64,000 nucleotides of DNA, from NCBI GenBank assembly GCA_002479255.1, contig DLMJ01000008.1:97156-161155 (forward strand), in the 5' to 3' direction. The notes under the pieces were generated by a model. That model saw only the letters and a list, made by a program, of their open reading frames with translations, ran no database searches and was not told where the DNA came from. Positions 15,958 through 24,466 of the stretch are shown here, one piece after another (position 1 is the stretch's first letter; every line of letters starts with the position of its first letter). The position numbers were made by a program, and so were the translations under genes. This DNA is from Candidatus Binatus soli. GTDB taxonomy: Bacteria > Desulfobacterota > Binatia > Binatales > Binataceae.

Positions 15958-17382
15958 ATGAGCAACCCGAGCATCGACCGCAGCTTCGATTTTCCCGCCG
16001 ACGTGCCCGAACCCGGACTCGCGACGCGAGCGTGGCGCTTTTCCAACGTGGTATCGCTCGCGGCGCGCGTGTACGCGGGCTACAAAGGCACCCAGCTCTG
16101 GACGCGCTTTGTCAGCGATCGCAACAAGGCCGAACTCTATCGCCGCCAGGATCTTCGCGCGGCGCAAGCTCTCAACCGCACTTCAATCCGCCTGGAAGGT
16201 TTGCTCATCAAGGCATGCCAGTTCATCGCAACTCGCGCCGACGTGCTTCCCGACGAGTGGGTATCCACGCTCTCCGGCCTGCACGATCGCGTCCCGCCGC
16301 GGCCGTTTGCCATGATCCGCGAACAGATCGAGCGCGAACTCCGCCGGCCGCTCGAGGGCGTTTACGCCGAGTTCGATCCCGCGCCGCTGGCGTCGGCATC
16401 GCTCGCGCAGGTGCATCAGGCACGCCTTCACGACGGCCGTCGATGCGCGGTCAAGGTGCAGTATCCGGGAATCGACGGGATCGTCCGCGCCGATCTCCGC
16501 AACATGACGCTGGTGCTGCGATGGCTCGCGAAGCTCGAGCACGACTTCGACTATCGGATCCTGATGCGCGAGGCGCTCAAGTACATCCCGATGGAGCTGG
16601 ACTTCGATCACGAGGCCGACAACTCCGCAACGATGCGCCGCAACTTCGCCGCGGATTCCGGCGTGATGGTCCCCGAGGTCTATCGCGAGTTCACCACGCG
16701 ACGCGTGCTCACGATGGAACTGGTCGAAGGAATCAAGGTCACCGATGTCGACGCGCTCGAGCGGGCGGGCATCGACAAGCACGCGGTCGCGCAGAAACTG
16801 ATCGAGATTTTCTGCGACCAGGTCCTGCGCGACGGCTTTTTCCACGCCGATCCGCATCCCGGCAACATCCTTGTTCAGCCCGGCCCCCGGATCGTGCTGC
16901 TCGACTTCGGCCTGGCCAAGGATTTTCCGCCCGCGTTCCGCGACGGCATCGTGCGGCTGACGTTTTCGATCCTTACTTCGAATCGCGATGGAATCGTCGC
17001 CGCATTCACAGAGCTGGGCTTTCGCACGCGCACCGGCTCGCCCGACACGCTGCTGGCATTTTCCGATTTGTTTCTCGGCAACACCATCAAGGCGAGGAAG
17101 GCTTACGCGGACAAGGACCTGGTCGAAGAGTTCTCGGAAGAGCTTCCGCGTGCGATTCGCGCCAATCCCGTGGTCGAAGTCCCCGCCGACGTTTTGCTTG
17201 TCGGCCGCATGATGGGTCTGCTGAGCGGACTGGGCAAAACACTCGACTCGCAAGTCGATCTGTTCGCGACGATCATGCCGTATGCGCAACGCCTCATGAG
17301 GGCGCAGGCGGCCCCCGCGCCTGTCGGCGGTATTTTCGACCCCGCTGCCGACGCTCCCGCGGACACTCCGGCCGGCAAGTAG
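15958..17382 (+). CDS. ABC1/UbiB-family atypical kinase
   Basis: A 474-aa member of the ABC1/AarF/UbiB protein-kinase-like family, whose members act as ATPases or kinases supporting quinone and isoprenoid-lipid handling. Seen: the N-terminal extension motif as LLIKACQFIATRADVLP (family KxGQ; here KACQ, so the Gly is Cys), the ALAS-type loop SASLAQVHQARL, CAVKVQYPGI with the nucleotide-binding Lys, and the catalytic/metal segment FHADPHPGNIL...LLDFGLAKDF. No C-terminal membrane pair is obvious. It is the first gene of a plus-strand run. Its role in ubiquinone or menaquinone biosynthesis cannot be decided from this window. Confidence 0.88.
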   Translation: MSNPSIDRSFDFPADVPEPGLATRAWRFSNVVSLAARVYAGYKGTQLWTRFVSDRNKAELYRRQDLRAAQALNRTSIRLEGLLIKACQFIATRADVLPDEWVSTLSGLHDRVPPRPFAMIREQIERELRRPLEGVYAEFDPAPLASASLAQVHQARLHDGRRCAVKVQYPGIDGIVRADLRNMTLVLRWLAKLEHDFDYRILMREALKYIPMELDFDHEADNSATMRRNFAADSGVMVPEVYREFTTRRVLTMELVEGIKVTDVDALERAGIDKHAVAQKLIEIFCDQVLRDGFFHADPHPGNILVQPGPRIVLLDFGLAKDFPPAFRDGIVRLTFSILTSNRDGIVAAFTELGFRTRTGSPDTLLAFSDLFLGNTIKARKAYADKDLVEEFSEELPRAIRANPVVEVPADVLLVGRMMGLLSGLGKTLDSQVDLFATIMPYAQRLMRAQAAPAPVGGIFDPAADAPADTPAGK

Positions 17383-17390
17383 GCCGGTTT
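17368..17390 (+). terminator. possible short terminator at the UbiB-like stop
   Basis: CCGGCC (17368-17373) and GGCCGG (17382-17387) can pair around the stop codon and are followed by only three T. A weak candidate. Confidence 0.25.
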
Positions 17391-17499
17391 CGCCGCGCTC
17401 CGCTTTCATGGCACTGTTTTGCCGAGCTGATTTTTTTGTTTCGCGGATGCGGCCCAAATGCTGCCGCCCTACCGACTTTGACGATGCGGAGTCCAACTG

Positions 17500-18678
17500 A
17501 TGTCTGATCGACGCAATAAACTTGTGCCACTCGCAGCGGAGCTCGCGGCCGACTTTGCCATTCGCGCCGGCGAACACGACCGCGCCAATTCATTCCCGGT
17601 CGAAAACGTCGATAAAATGAAAGCGGCCGGATACACCGCGCTCGTCATTCCCGAAAAATACGGCGGACTCGGCGCTGACCTCGAGGATTTTGCGCTCTGC
17701 CAGGAACAGCTCGCGCAGGGATGCGCCGCGACCACGATCGCAATCAATATGCATCTGTTCGGCATCGGCAGCATGGTCGAACGCGCCACCGGCCGCCCGC
17801 AGGAGGAATTGTTCTTCGACGTTATCGGGCGCGGCCGGCAAATCCTCGGCGGCGGTATCAGCGAACCCGAGACCGGCGGCGATTGGGGCTACTTCGCCAC
17901 CCGCGCGCAGCGCGACGGCGCGACTTATGTTCTCAACGGCCGCAAAACCTTCACCAGCCTCTCACCCGTGATCGATCTGTTCATGGTTATGGCGACGATC
18001 GAGGACTCGAATCCCCCCGCCGCCGCCACCTTCGTCGTGCCGCGCGGCACTCCCGGCTTCGAGCTGGTCGAAACCTGGGACGCGATGGGGATGCGGGCGA
18101 CGGCCAGCCACGACCTGGTGATCAAAGATGTCCGCGTGCCCGCGATCGCGATGGCGGAATCGCGGCCCATCGGTCCCGTCAACGACCAGGCGATTTCGCT
18201 GTTTGCATGGTTCGGTATTTCCGTCGCCGCGACCTATACCGGCGTGGCGATTGCCGCGCTGAAATTCGCCAAAGAATTTGCCGGCCGCCTCAAACCCCTC
18301 GCAATGCCGCGGACGATCAAATATTTGCCCGGCGTTCAGTTCGCCATCGCCGAGGCCGAAGCGCTGATCGCCCAGTCGCGCGCGCTCTATCTCGGCGTCG
18401 CCCGCGACTACATTCGCGATCGCGATTCATTCAAGGGCGAGACGGGATTGGCGCGAGTCGTGATGCCGAAGTATGTCGCGACCAACAACGCGATACGCGC
18501 GGTTGACCACTGCATGGAGGTCGTCGGCGCGCACGGGATGCTGAAAAAATTTCCCATGGAGCGCTACTACCGCGACGTTCGCGCCGGCCCGAATCATCCC
18601 CTGTCCAACGCCCGCGCGCGCGAGCTGCTCGGCAAGGTCGCGCTCGGCGTGGGCCTGGCCGAGACGCCGCGCTGGTAG
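17500..18678 (+). CDS. acyl-CoA dehydrogenase family protein
   Basis: A 392-aa FAD-dependent dehydrogenase of the acyl-CoA dehydrogenase fold. Seen: the N-terminal helical domain (YTALVIPEKYGGLGADLEDF), the middle beta domain with GGGISEPETGGDWG and YVLNGRKTFTSLSP, WDAMGMRATASHDLVI, and a C-terminal helical domain ending HCMEVVGAHGMLKKFPMERYYRDVRAGPNHP. It would oxidise an acyl-CoA to the 2-enoyl-CoA and pass electrons to ETF. The chain-length or branched-chain preference is not readable. It follows the UbiB-like gene by 117 bp and may be transcribed separately. Confidence 0.9.
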   Translation: MSDRRNKLVPLAAELAADFAIRAGEHDRANSFPVENVDKMKAAGYTALVIPEKYGGLGADLEDFALCQEQLAQGCAATTIAINMHLFGIGSMVERATGRPQEELFFDVIGRGRQILGGGISEPETGGDWGYFATRAQRDGATYVLNGRKTFTSLSPVIDLFMVMATIEDSNPPAAATFVVPRGTPGFELVETWDAMGMRATASHDLVIKDVRVPAIAMAESRPIGPVNDQAISLFAWFGISVAATYTGVAIAALKFAKEFAGRLKPLAMPRTIKYLPGVQFAIAEAEALIAQSRALYLGVARDYIRDRDSFKGETGLARVVMPKYVATNNAIRAVDHCMEVVGAHGMLKKFPMERYYRDVRAGPNHPLSNARARELLGKVALGVGLAETPRW

Positions 18679-18761
18679 ATGCGAAACCGTGTCGCGCGTT
18701 GTCGATTGATCTGCGCGTCGCGCTGGACGCTTCCCCCCGCGAGTAATATCGTTCCAAAGCT

Positions 18762-19595
18762 GTGAACAATGAAATCGAACAGGTTGCGCTCCGCGCCGCG
18801 CGTGCCGCCGGCAGAATCCATCTCAAACGGCTCAGCAGAATAACAATAAATCGCAAGTCGAACTCGATAGATCTTGTCACCGAAGCCGACCGCGAATCGG
18901 AAGCCGCAATCATCGATGTGATCCATCGCGCGTTTCCAACCCATGCGATCCTCGCGGAGGAAAGCGGCGCCAGCGCGCATCAAAGCGACCATCGATGGAT
19001 TATCGATCCGCTCGACGGCACCACCAACTTCGCGCACGGCTATCCGCAATTCTGCGTATCGATCGCGTACGAACGGCGCGGCCGCGTGCAGTTCGGCGTA
19101 GTCTTCGACGCGCTGAAAAAAGAATGCTTCATCGCCCAGCGCGGACAGGGCGCGCGCTTGAACGGCAAGCCGATTCGCGTCAGCACGACGCCAAACCTCT
19201 GCGCCGCGCTGCTGTGCACCGGATTCGCTTACGACCGGCGCGAACGCCGGCGCTTCTATCTCTGCTTCTGGGAAGAACTCATGACGCGTGCGCAAGGCGT
19301 GCGACGCACCGGGTCAGCCGCGCTCGATCTCGCCTACGTCGCGGCGGGACGCACCGATGGATTCTGGGAGTTCGGGCTCCGCCCCTGGGACGTGGCAGCC
19401 GGCGCAATCCTCGTCGAGGAAGCACGCGGACGCGTGAGCAACATGGACGCCTCCGAGCTTGACCTTGCCGGCGCGAATATCGTGGCGACCAACGGCCGGC
19501 TGCATGAACAGCTCATCGAAGCGATTGCTCAGGCGCGGCCGGAAGCCGACCGGCGCCAGGCCGAGATGCTTCGTGAGACCAAGGCCTCAGCGTAG
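18762..19595 (+). CDS. inositol monophosphatase family protein (SuhB/HisN-like)
   Basis: A 277-aa Mg-dependent phosphatase of the IMPase/FBPase-like superfamily. The metal motifs are complete: AEESGA (Glu ligand), WIIDPLDGTTNFAHGYPQFC (DPLDGT) and the C-terminal FGLRPWDVAAGAILVEEA (WDxAAG). Substrates in the family include inositol phosphate, histidinol phosphate and PAP. No histidine genes are nearby, so a SuhB-like role is the default. The start is a GTG at 18762; no in-frame ATG precedes the conserved region. Confidence 0.9.
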   Translation: MNNEIEQVALRAARAAGRIHLKRLSRITINRKSNSIDLVTEADRESEAAIIDVIHRAFPTHAILAEESGASAHQSDHRWIIDPLDGTTNFAHGYPQFCVSIAYERRGRVQFGVVFDALKKECFIAQRGQGARLNGKPIRVSTTPNLCAALLCTGFAYDRRERRRFYLCFWEELMTRAQGVRRTGSAALDLAYVAAGRTDGFWEFGLRPWDVAAGAILVEEARGRVSNMDASELDLAGANIVATNGRLHEQLIEAIAQARPEADRRQAEMLRETKASA

Positions 19596-19660
19596 AAATA
19601 CTTGCTTGATTTTCGCAGCACGCCACAGATGAACGCGCAGATTCGACGCGCGACCCGCGA

Positions 19661-20461
19661 CTAGCGCCGCGCGATGAACATCCCGGTATCCTTGCTGATT
19701 CGAATTTCGCCGCGCGCCGCGATTTCATTCTCAAGATGCCGCCGCAAGTCGGCAATCTGTTCGTTGGTGACTCTGCTTCGCACGCGCATCGAGCAGATAT
19801 AGTCCATCAACGGCGCAGCTTCGGTCACAACCAGCGAGTCGGGGTAGCGTTCGAGCTTCACCTCGCCGAAAGCCCGGCGCATGTAAGCCTCGCCGCTCTC
19901 GAGGCCAAATCGCGCAGTCGCTTCCGTCATTCGCGGGACCGAAAAAAAGCGCGCCGCAAGTTCGTCGATCTCTCGCATGTTCGCTACTCCCATCGTGGCC
20001 GCATAGCAGAACCCTGACGGCTTGAGCACGCGCCGAACCTCGCCAAGAGCGCGTGGAATGTCGGGCACATGGTAGAGCATGTGATTCGCGATCACCGCGT
20101 CGAACGATGCGTCGCGAAACGCAAGCGCCTGCGCGTCGGCCTGTGCGAAGGTAAACGGATGGCCCAGCCGCGCGAGGTTGGCGCGCGTTTCGCGGATCAT
20201 CCCGCCCGACATATCGGTTAGAACCACGCGCCATCCCGCAGGAACCTGCACCGAACTGCGCCACAATATGCCGGTGCCGCAGCCGAGCTCGAGTACGCTC
20301 GCGTTTTCAGGAATCCGAAAACAATCGAACATCCAACGCATCAGCCCGTAGCGATTGGTGCTGAAGCGCTGATGCAGCCGTATCCGCGCCGACAGGTTGG
20401 AGCCGTCCTTGTATTGCTCGCGCAGCAGCCGCCCAGAGTCGGTGTCGGTGTTTGTCGCCAT
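19661..20461 (-). CDS. class I SAM-dependent methyltransferase (Methyltransf_11 type)
   Basis: A methyltransferase of about 266 aa. Motif I is canonical (VLELGCGTGILW), followed by VVLTDMSGGMI, DAQALAFRDASFDAVIANHMLYH and ALGEVRRVLKPSGFCYAATMG. The Mg-protoporphyrin/ubiquinone-like small-molecule group is typical for this layout, but the substrate is unknown. The frame also opens at a TTG at 20497; ATG 20461 is preferred. It is divergent from the tRNA-Arg gene 100 bp away and convergent with the inositol-phosphatase-family gene. Confidence 0.85.
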   Translation of the reverse strand: MATNTDTDSGRLLREQYKDGSNLSARIRLHQRFSTNRYGLMRWMFDCFRIPENASVLELGCGTGILWRSSVQVPAGWRVVLTDMSGGMIRETRANLARLGHPFTFAQADAQALAFRDASFDAVIANHMLYHVPDIPRALGEVRRVLKPSGFCYAATMGVANMREIDELAARFFSVPRMTEATARFGLESGEAYMRRAFGEVKLERYPDSLVVTEAAPLMDYICSMRVRSRVTNEQIADLRRHLENEIAARGEIRISKDTGMFIARR

Positions 20462-20560
20462 CGCCGCGATGTTGGCGCGCGAATCCTTTTGCGTCAATCC
20501 ATCGCGCTTTCTTGTCAGCTGCGATTCCTTGATATAGTGCTTGCGTCTGCGGCGCCGTTC

Positions 20561-20635
20561 GCCCCGGTAGTGAAAAGGACATCACGGAGGTCTCCGGAAC
20601 CTCAAGTCCGGGTTCGATTCCCGGCCGGGGCACCA
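20561..20635 (+). tRNA. tRNA-Arg (anticodon CCG), CCA encoded
   Basis: A full cloverleaf is visible. Acceptor GCCCCGG pairs with CCGGGGC and is followed by A and an encoded CCA. The D-stem is GTGA/TCAC with an eight-base loop. The anticodon stem GAGGT/ACCTC encloses loop CTCCGGA (anticodon CCG, reads CGG). The T-arm is CCGGG-TTCGATT-CCCGG. Total length is 75 bases including CCA. The accessory region begins immediately after it, so it could be an integration site. Confidence 0.95.
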
Positions 20636-20668
20636 AAGTCCGGAAAACACCTCCAGCACACAAGATTG

Positions 20669-20842
20669 TCAGACGTTTCTGTTCACAGCATTCTTTGCCT
20701 TGTCGACCACGCGCTCCACGGTCTTTTTGATCTTGCCGGTGGCTTGGTCGAGCTTCCCTTCCCTCTTTAGACGTTTGTCATCTGTCAAAGCCCCAACTGC
20801 TTCTTTCACACGGCCTTTGATCTTGTCGCTCGTTCCGCTCAT
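20669..20842 (-). CDS. CsbD-like small stress protein, 57 aa
   Basis: Starts at ATG 20842 and ends at TGA 20669. The sequence opens MSGTSDKIKGRVKEAVG and continues with LKREGKLDQATGKIKK, the CsbD-family pattern (GxxKExxGxxTxDxxLxxEGxxxQxxGKxKxxxG). CsbD proteins are small, Lys-rich, stress-induced proteins of unclear mechanism. It is downstream of and on the same strand as the BON-domain gene, with about 110 bp between. It ends about 30 bases from the tRNA 3' end. Confidence 0.88.
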   Translation of the reverse strand: MSGTSDKIKGRVKEAVGALTDDKRLKREGKLDQATGKIKKTVERVVDKAKNAVNRNV

Positions 20843-20951
20843 TACACTGTACTCCTCTTGGTCAAGGCCATTGCTGGCCAGCGTTAAGGTTCGCCAAATA
20901 CATCTGCGCTGCTCGTCCGGTCACGATAAGCCGAGGCGCTGCCGCGTTGGA

Positions 20952-21998
20952 TTAATCCCGCAGGCGCAGATCGTCCTGGACCGCGCGCACGCCCGGAACC
21001 GAGCGCGCTACCACTGCCGCCTCCAGGTTCCGCGCCCCGGTTGGGACGGTCCCAGTCAGCCGCGCGACGCCGTTCCTCATCTCCAGGCCGACGCCTCTGA
21101 ACTCATGCTCGTCGAGAGCCTTCCTGACCGCGTGCTGTAGCTCGTCGTCACTCGCGTTCACAGCTTGCTGCTTCGCGCTCGGCACCACCTGCAGTTCGTT
21201 CACCACGCGCCTGACTCCGTCCACCTTGAGGGCGTCGGCCTCAGCGGCGCCCTTCGCGTCCTGTGAGGACACAATCCCGAACAGCGTCACCACCCCGTCC
21301 CACGAGTCGAGATCGATTTCGAGTCCCGGAACGTTGCTATCGGCCAGCAAGCTCACCCTCACGGCCGACGTGATCCATATGTCGCGGGCGGTGTCCCAAG
21401 CTCCGTATCCCGACCTGGGCGGCTGCGGCGTGGGCGCGCGCCAGATCTCCGCATCGGCCAGAGTGTCGGGACTCTGGATCTCGCTGGCGACCCGGCGGAC
21501 ACCTGGCACCGCGGCCGCAACCTCGACGGCGCGCAGGTGAGCGCTCAAGGTTTTTGCCGTGCCGCCCAGTAGCACGACGCCCTGGTTCACGGACTGCACA
21601 ACGATATTGCTGCTCTTGAGTGAACGATCGGCCTGTAACGCCTGTTCGACCCGCTGCTTGAGGTTGTCATCAGACACTTGCATCGCCTTCTCATGCTGCG
21701 GGGCGACCACCTGTAGCAGGTTGCGCACGCCCTTAACGCCGTCGACTTTCCGAGCGATAGTCTCGGCCTTCGCCTTCTCCTCGGCGGAGTGCACCTTGCC
21801 GTACAGAGTGACTTGGCCGGCGATGGTGTCCACCTTAATGGCCGTCGCGCTCACGCCCTCGGTGGTCAACAGGGCCAGTTTGATTTTGGTGGTGATCCAG
21901 GCGTCCGGGGTCGCCGCCCCGGCCGGCGCGGCCAGCGCAGCGCCAAGCACCACAGCCATGACACTGTACCTAATCCACATCCACGATAGTCGCTGCAT
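20952..21998 (-). CDS. periplasmic protein with four BON domains
   Basis: 348 aa from ATG 21998, which has AAGGAG seven bases upstream; the frame extends 30 bp further without a ribosome site. A signal peptide is visible (WIRYSVMAVVLGAALAAPAGA, cleavage near AGAA). Four BON modules follow in tandem, each with the pattern of a short helix, V-x-G-x-V strand and VxGVxxVxNxL ending: for example QVTLYGKVHSAEEKAKAETI, VVLLGGTAKTLSAHLRAVEV, VVTLFGIVSSQDAKGAAEA and VARLTGTVPTGARNLEAAVV. BON domains are thought to bind phospholipid and help protect the envelope (OsmY-like). Neighbours of the stress/envelope kind support this. Confidence 0.9.
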   Translation of the reverse strand: MQRLSWMWIRYSVMAVVLGAALAAPAGAATPDAWITTKIKLALLTTEGVSATAIKVDTIAGQVTLYGKVHSAEEKAKAETIARKVDGVKGVRNLLQVVAPQHEKAMQVSDDNLKQRVEQALQADRSLKSSNIVVQSVNQGVVLLGGTAKTLSAHLRAVEVAAAVPGVRRVASEIQSPDTLADAEIWRAPTPQPPRSGYGAWDTARDIWITSAVRVSLLADSNVPGLEIDLDSWDGVVTLFGIVSSQDAKGAAEADALKVDGVRRVVNELQVVPSAKQQAVNASDDELQHAVRKALDEHEFRGVGLEMRNGVARLTGTVPTGARNLEAAVVARSVPGVRAVQDDLRLRD

Positions 21999-22024
21999 GA
22001 TACTTCTCCTTAGATCGACAACGT

Positions 22025-22186
22025 TCACCGTATGAACCCGCCACCCATCACGATCCAGATCACCAGGACGATCAGCACGATGGTCAGCAAGCTCATTCCG
22101 CGCGGGCCGTAGTAGCCACCGCGGTAACCATAATAGCCACCGCCGCCACCGAAGAGCAAAATCAATAAGATGATCAGGAGCAACAT
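22025..22186 (-). CDS. tiny Gly/Tyr-rich membrane protein (DUF3309-like), 53 aa
   Basis: Begins at ATG 22186 with GGAGG six bases upstream and ends at TGA 22025, just before the BON gene start. Two hydrophobic stretches (LLLIILLILLF and LLTIVLIVLVIWIVM) flank a Gly/Tyr-rich linker (GGGGGYYGYRGGYYG). This layout matches the small DUF3309-type proteins common in proteobacterial stress loci. Function unknown. Confidence 0.75.
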   Translation of the reverse strand: MLLLIILLILLFGGGGGYYGYRGGYYGPRGMSLLTIVLIVLVIWIVMGGGFIR

Positions 22187-22231
22187 AAGCAAGCCTCCAT
22201 AGAGATCGAATTAGAACAAGTGCGCTAACTG

Positions 22232-22456
22232 TCAGCGCCTCTGGTAAAGCCCTGCGCCGATGAGAACGACGCCTAAGACAAGCGCGCCGGCGCTCAAAGC
22301 CTGAGGAACCACGTGCGTAGATTGCTCGGTGCTCTGGACTTTAAGAGCGCCCAGGTTTACAACGTCCTTGGTTTCTGAGGTTGTAAATACCGGGATGGTT
22401 AGTCCCAAAATCCCTAGCAACGCGAGCAGTGTACCCAGCCATACAATCGATTTCAT
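22232..22456 (-). CDS. small two-span membrane protein (DUF3185-like), 74 aa
   Basis: ATG 22456 with AAGGAG nine bases upstream. The N-terminal segment LGTLLALLGILGLTIPVF and the C-terminal segment ALSAGALVLGVVLIGAGLY are membrane spans around a short polar loop. It resembles DUF3185-type small membrane proteins that occur with BON and CsbD genes. It appears to be the first gene of the 22456-to-20669 minus-strand group. Function unknown. Confidence 0.7.
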   Translation of the reverse strand: MKSIVWLGTLLALLGILGLTIPVFTTSETKDVVNLGALKVQSTEQSTHVVPQALSAGALVLGVVLIGAGLYQRR

Positions 22457-23082
22457 CAGTATTGCTCCTTAATGCGGCGGGCCTACTGCTGGTTGCAGCC
22501 GGTCTTGCAGGCGGCGTATGCTGTGAGCAGCATCAACAAATTAAATGATATCTCGCCTGGGCGCGACATTCGCGCGCGACCCTGCCTTGCGGCGGCCTTG
22601 GTTTTGATGCTGGAAACGCTCGATGCTTAGTAGAGCCATGCTCAAATCCCACTAATATTCGGTCAGAAACGCGCGGCGCCGGGGATCAATTAGCAATCCT
22701 TACGTTAGCTGAGTTATAGCGCAAGGCCATGGATTTTTGACATCCAGATAGCCAAGGCGTGGTTCTCTAAAGAACCAAACCGGGAACGTATCGCAAGATT
22801 TCCTTTCCTTGAACAATCCGTGGCGATAAATTTATTTTCAACGCCCGCTTGCTCGAGCAGGCCCTTTATTCCTGGTTGCTGTTCACCGAGGGCATCTGAC
22901 CCGGTGGCTCTTTGGCGGCATACTGCGGAGGGTCGCGATGCTGCCATCGCGGGTCAGATAATGACGTGGGTGAGGAAGAAGTTTGTGCGCAATCGATTGG
23001 AAACACCGTGAACCAAAACCGCGCAAACTCTTGCCGTGGGAAGCGGTCGGGGCTATAAGCCGAGTTGAAATCAGAGGGTAAA
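22457..23082. other. gene-free intergenic region, promoters for divergent small-gene groups
   Basis: About 625 bases without a supported gene. Short ORFs are present on both strands but lack ribosome sites and recognisable content. It must contain the promoters of the BON/CsbD group (leftward) and the Gly-rich/DUF2950 group (rightward). One small perfect inverted repeat, GGTTCT-ctaa-AGAACC, lies at 22761-22776. Confidence 0.6.
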
Positions 23083-23457
23083 ATGGAAATCGCGGTCAAA
23101 ATGAAAATGGGAATTATCGGCAGTCGGAAAGTGACGATCCTCGGAGCGCTGCTCTTCGCAACTCTGGTGGCGGGTTGTTACGGCCCCGGATGGGGAGGCG
23201 GTGGCGGTTGGTGGGGCGGGGGACCGGGCTACTACTCGACCAACGTCTACCGGGGCTACGGCGGCTATTCGCACCCTGGTTGGTTCGGCGGCTATCCTTC
23301 CGCGCACGACACTTGGGCTGCGAGCACTCGCGGGCGGACCAGCTATGGTGGCGGAGGCGGCGGCCATGCCAGCGCTGGCGGAGGAGGCGGACATGCCAGC
23401 GGTGGAGGCGGCGGCGGGCATGCTGGGGGCGGTGGAGGCGGCAGTCATGGGCGCTAA
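23083..23457 (+). CDS. Gly-rich exported lipoprotein
   Basis: 124 aa from ATG 23083, preceded by GAGGG; a TTG 18 bases earlier is less likely. The signal sequence VTILGALLFATLVAGC ends in a clear lipobox (LVAGC). The mature protein is mostly Gly with Trp, Tyr and His, ending in a degenerate tandem repeat of G5-6-HAS units and a final SHGR. No catalytic domain is seen. Such proteins are usually surface or periplasmic and structural. The DUF2950 gene starts 22 bp after its stop, so they are probably co-transcribed. Confidence 0.75.
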   Translation: MEIAVKMKMGIIGSRKVTILGALLFATLVAGCYGPGWGGGGGWWGGGPGYYSTNVYRGYGGYSHPGWFGGYPSAHDTWAASTRGRTSYGGGGGGHASAGGGGGHASGGGGGGHAGGGGGGSHGR

Positions 23458-23479
23458 TCGTCGATCGCGGGAAGAAGCA

Positions 23480-24463
23480 ATGCGTCAACCAATAGATGGT
23501 AATCGAAGAAGCACGGCCGCTTGGCTGGCTCTGTGGGTCCTGTCGGTCTGTTTCGTACTTGGGTTTTGCAGCGCCCGGACAGCCTTGGCACAAGAGTCCG
23601 GCCAGAAGACCTTCAGTTCGGCTGCGGAGGCGGCCGACGCTTTCGCCGTAGCCGCACAGAATAACGATGAGGCGGCGATGCTGGCGATTCTGGGGCCGTC
23701 CGCAGGGGACCTGATTTCCTCCGGCGATCCGGTCGCCGACAAGGAAAGACACGATACTTTTGCCGCCAAGTATCGTGCGTCGCATCAGTTTGCCGGCGCT
23801 GCCGATGGACGAACCTTCCTCTACATAGGCGCCGAGAATTGGCCGACTCCGATACCGCTGCGGCAAAATGGATCGCAGTGGTACTTCGACACTGATTACG
23901 GCAGGCAGGAGATTTTATTTCGGCGAATCGGCTCCAATGAACTGGACGTGATCAAAGTTTGCGGTGCGATCGCCGACGCCCAGCGAGACTATTACGGCGC
24001 GCTGCACGACGGTGCCTCGGAGCATCAATACGCTCAGAGGTTCCGTAGCACGGCAGGAACGCAGGACGGCTTATACTGGGAGGTCAAGGCGGGCGCGCAG
24101 CCGGACAGTCCTCTCGGTCCCCTGGTCGCTGAAGCGGCTAGCGAAGGCTATCAGCACACCGGCCAACCGCATCCCTTCCACGGCTACTTTTACCGGTTGC
24201 TGACCAGTCAAGGAGCCAACGCGCCGGGTGGCGCCAAAAGCTATATCGTCGCGGGCAAGATGACCGGAGGATTCGCGCTGCTTGCCTATCCTGCCAGCTA
24301 TCGCGACTCTGGAGTGATGACCTTCATCGTCAATCAGGACGGTCAGGTCTATCAAAAGGACCTCGGTCCCAATACCGGCCAGATAGCCGGAGCGATGGCG
24401 GCGTACGATCCGGATGCGACGTGGCAACCAGCGAACAAAGCGACCGTTGCCGCGTCCAAATGA
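23480..24463 (+). CDS. DUF2950 family exported protein
   Basis: 327 aa from ATG 23480 (preceded by GGGAAGAAG); the frame is open 279 bp upstream, but that part is an alternative reading of the Gly-rich gene. There is a signal peptide (AAWLALWVLSVCFVLGFCSARTALA). The mature sequence contains SSGDPVADKERHDTFAAKYR, WYFDTDYGRQEILFRRIGSNEL and MTFIVNQDGQVYQKDLG, the pattern of DUF2950. Function is unknown; members are periplasmic and often next to Gly-rich DUF3300-like proteins, as here. Confidence 0.85.
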   Translation: MRQPIDGNRRSTAAWLALWVLSVCFVLGFCSARTALAQESGQKTFSSAAEAADAFAVAAQNNDEAAMLAILGPSAGDLISSGDPVADKERHDTFAAKYRASHQFAGAADGRTFLYIGAENWPTPIPLRQNGSQWYFDTDYGRQEILFRRIGSNELDVIKVCGAIADAQRDYYGALHDGASEHQYAQRFRSTAGTQDGLYWEVKAGAQPDSPLGPLVAEAASEGYQHTGQPHPFHGYFYRLLTSQGANAPGGAKSYIVAGKMTGGFALLAYPASYRDSGVMTFIVNQDGQVYQKDLGPNTGQIAGAMAAYDPDATWQPANKATVAASK

Positions 24464-24466
24464 GAA

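Noticed and set aside
22714..22947. 77-aa minus-strand ORF in the intergenic region
   Set aside because: No ribosome site, no family features and overlapping ORFs on the other strand; not enough to call a gene.
23340..23450. Possible CRISPR-like or tandem DNA repeat
   Set aside because: It is the coding sequence of Gly-rich G-H-A-S repeats; spacing is irregular and there are no unique spacers. No CRISPR array was seen anywhere in the window.
23201..23479. N-terminal extension of the DUF2950 frame overlapping the Gly-rich gene
   Set aside because: The extension is only the second reading of a repetitive Gly codon tract; the signal peptide begins at 23480.
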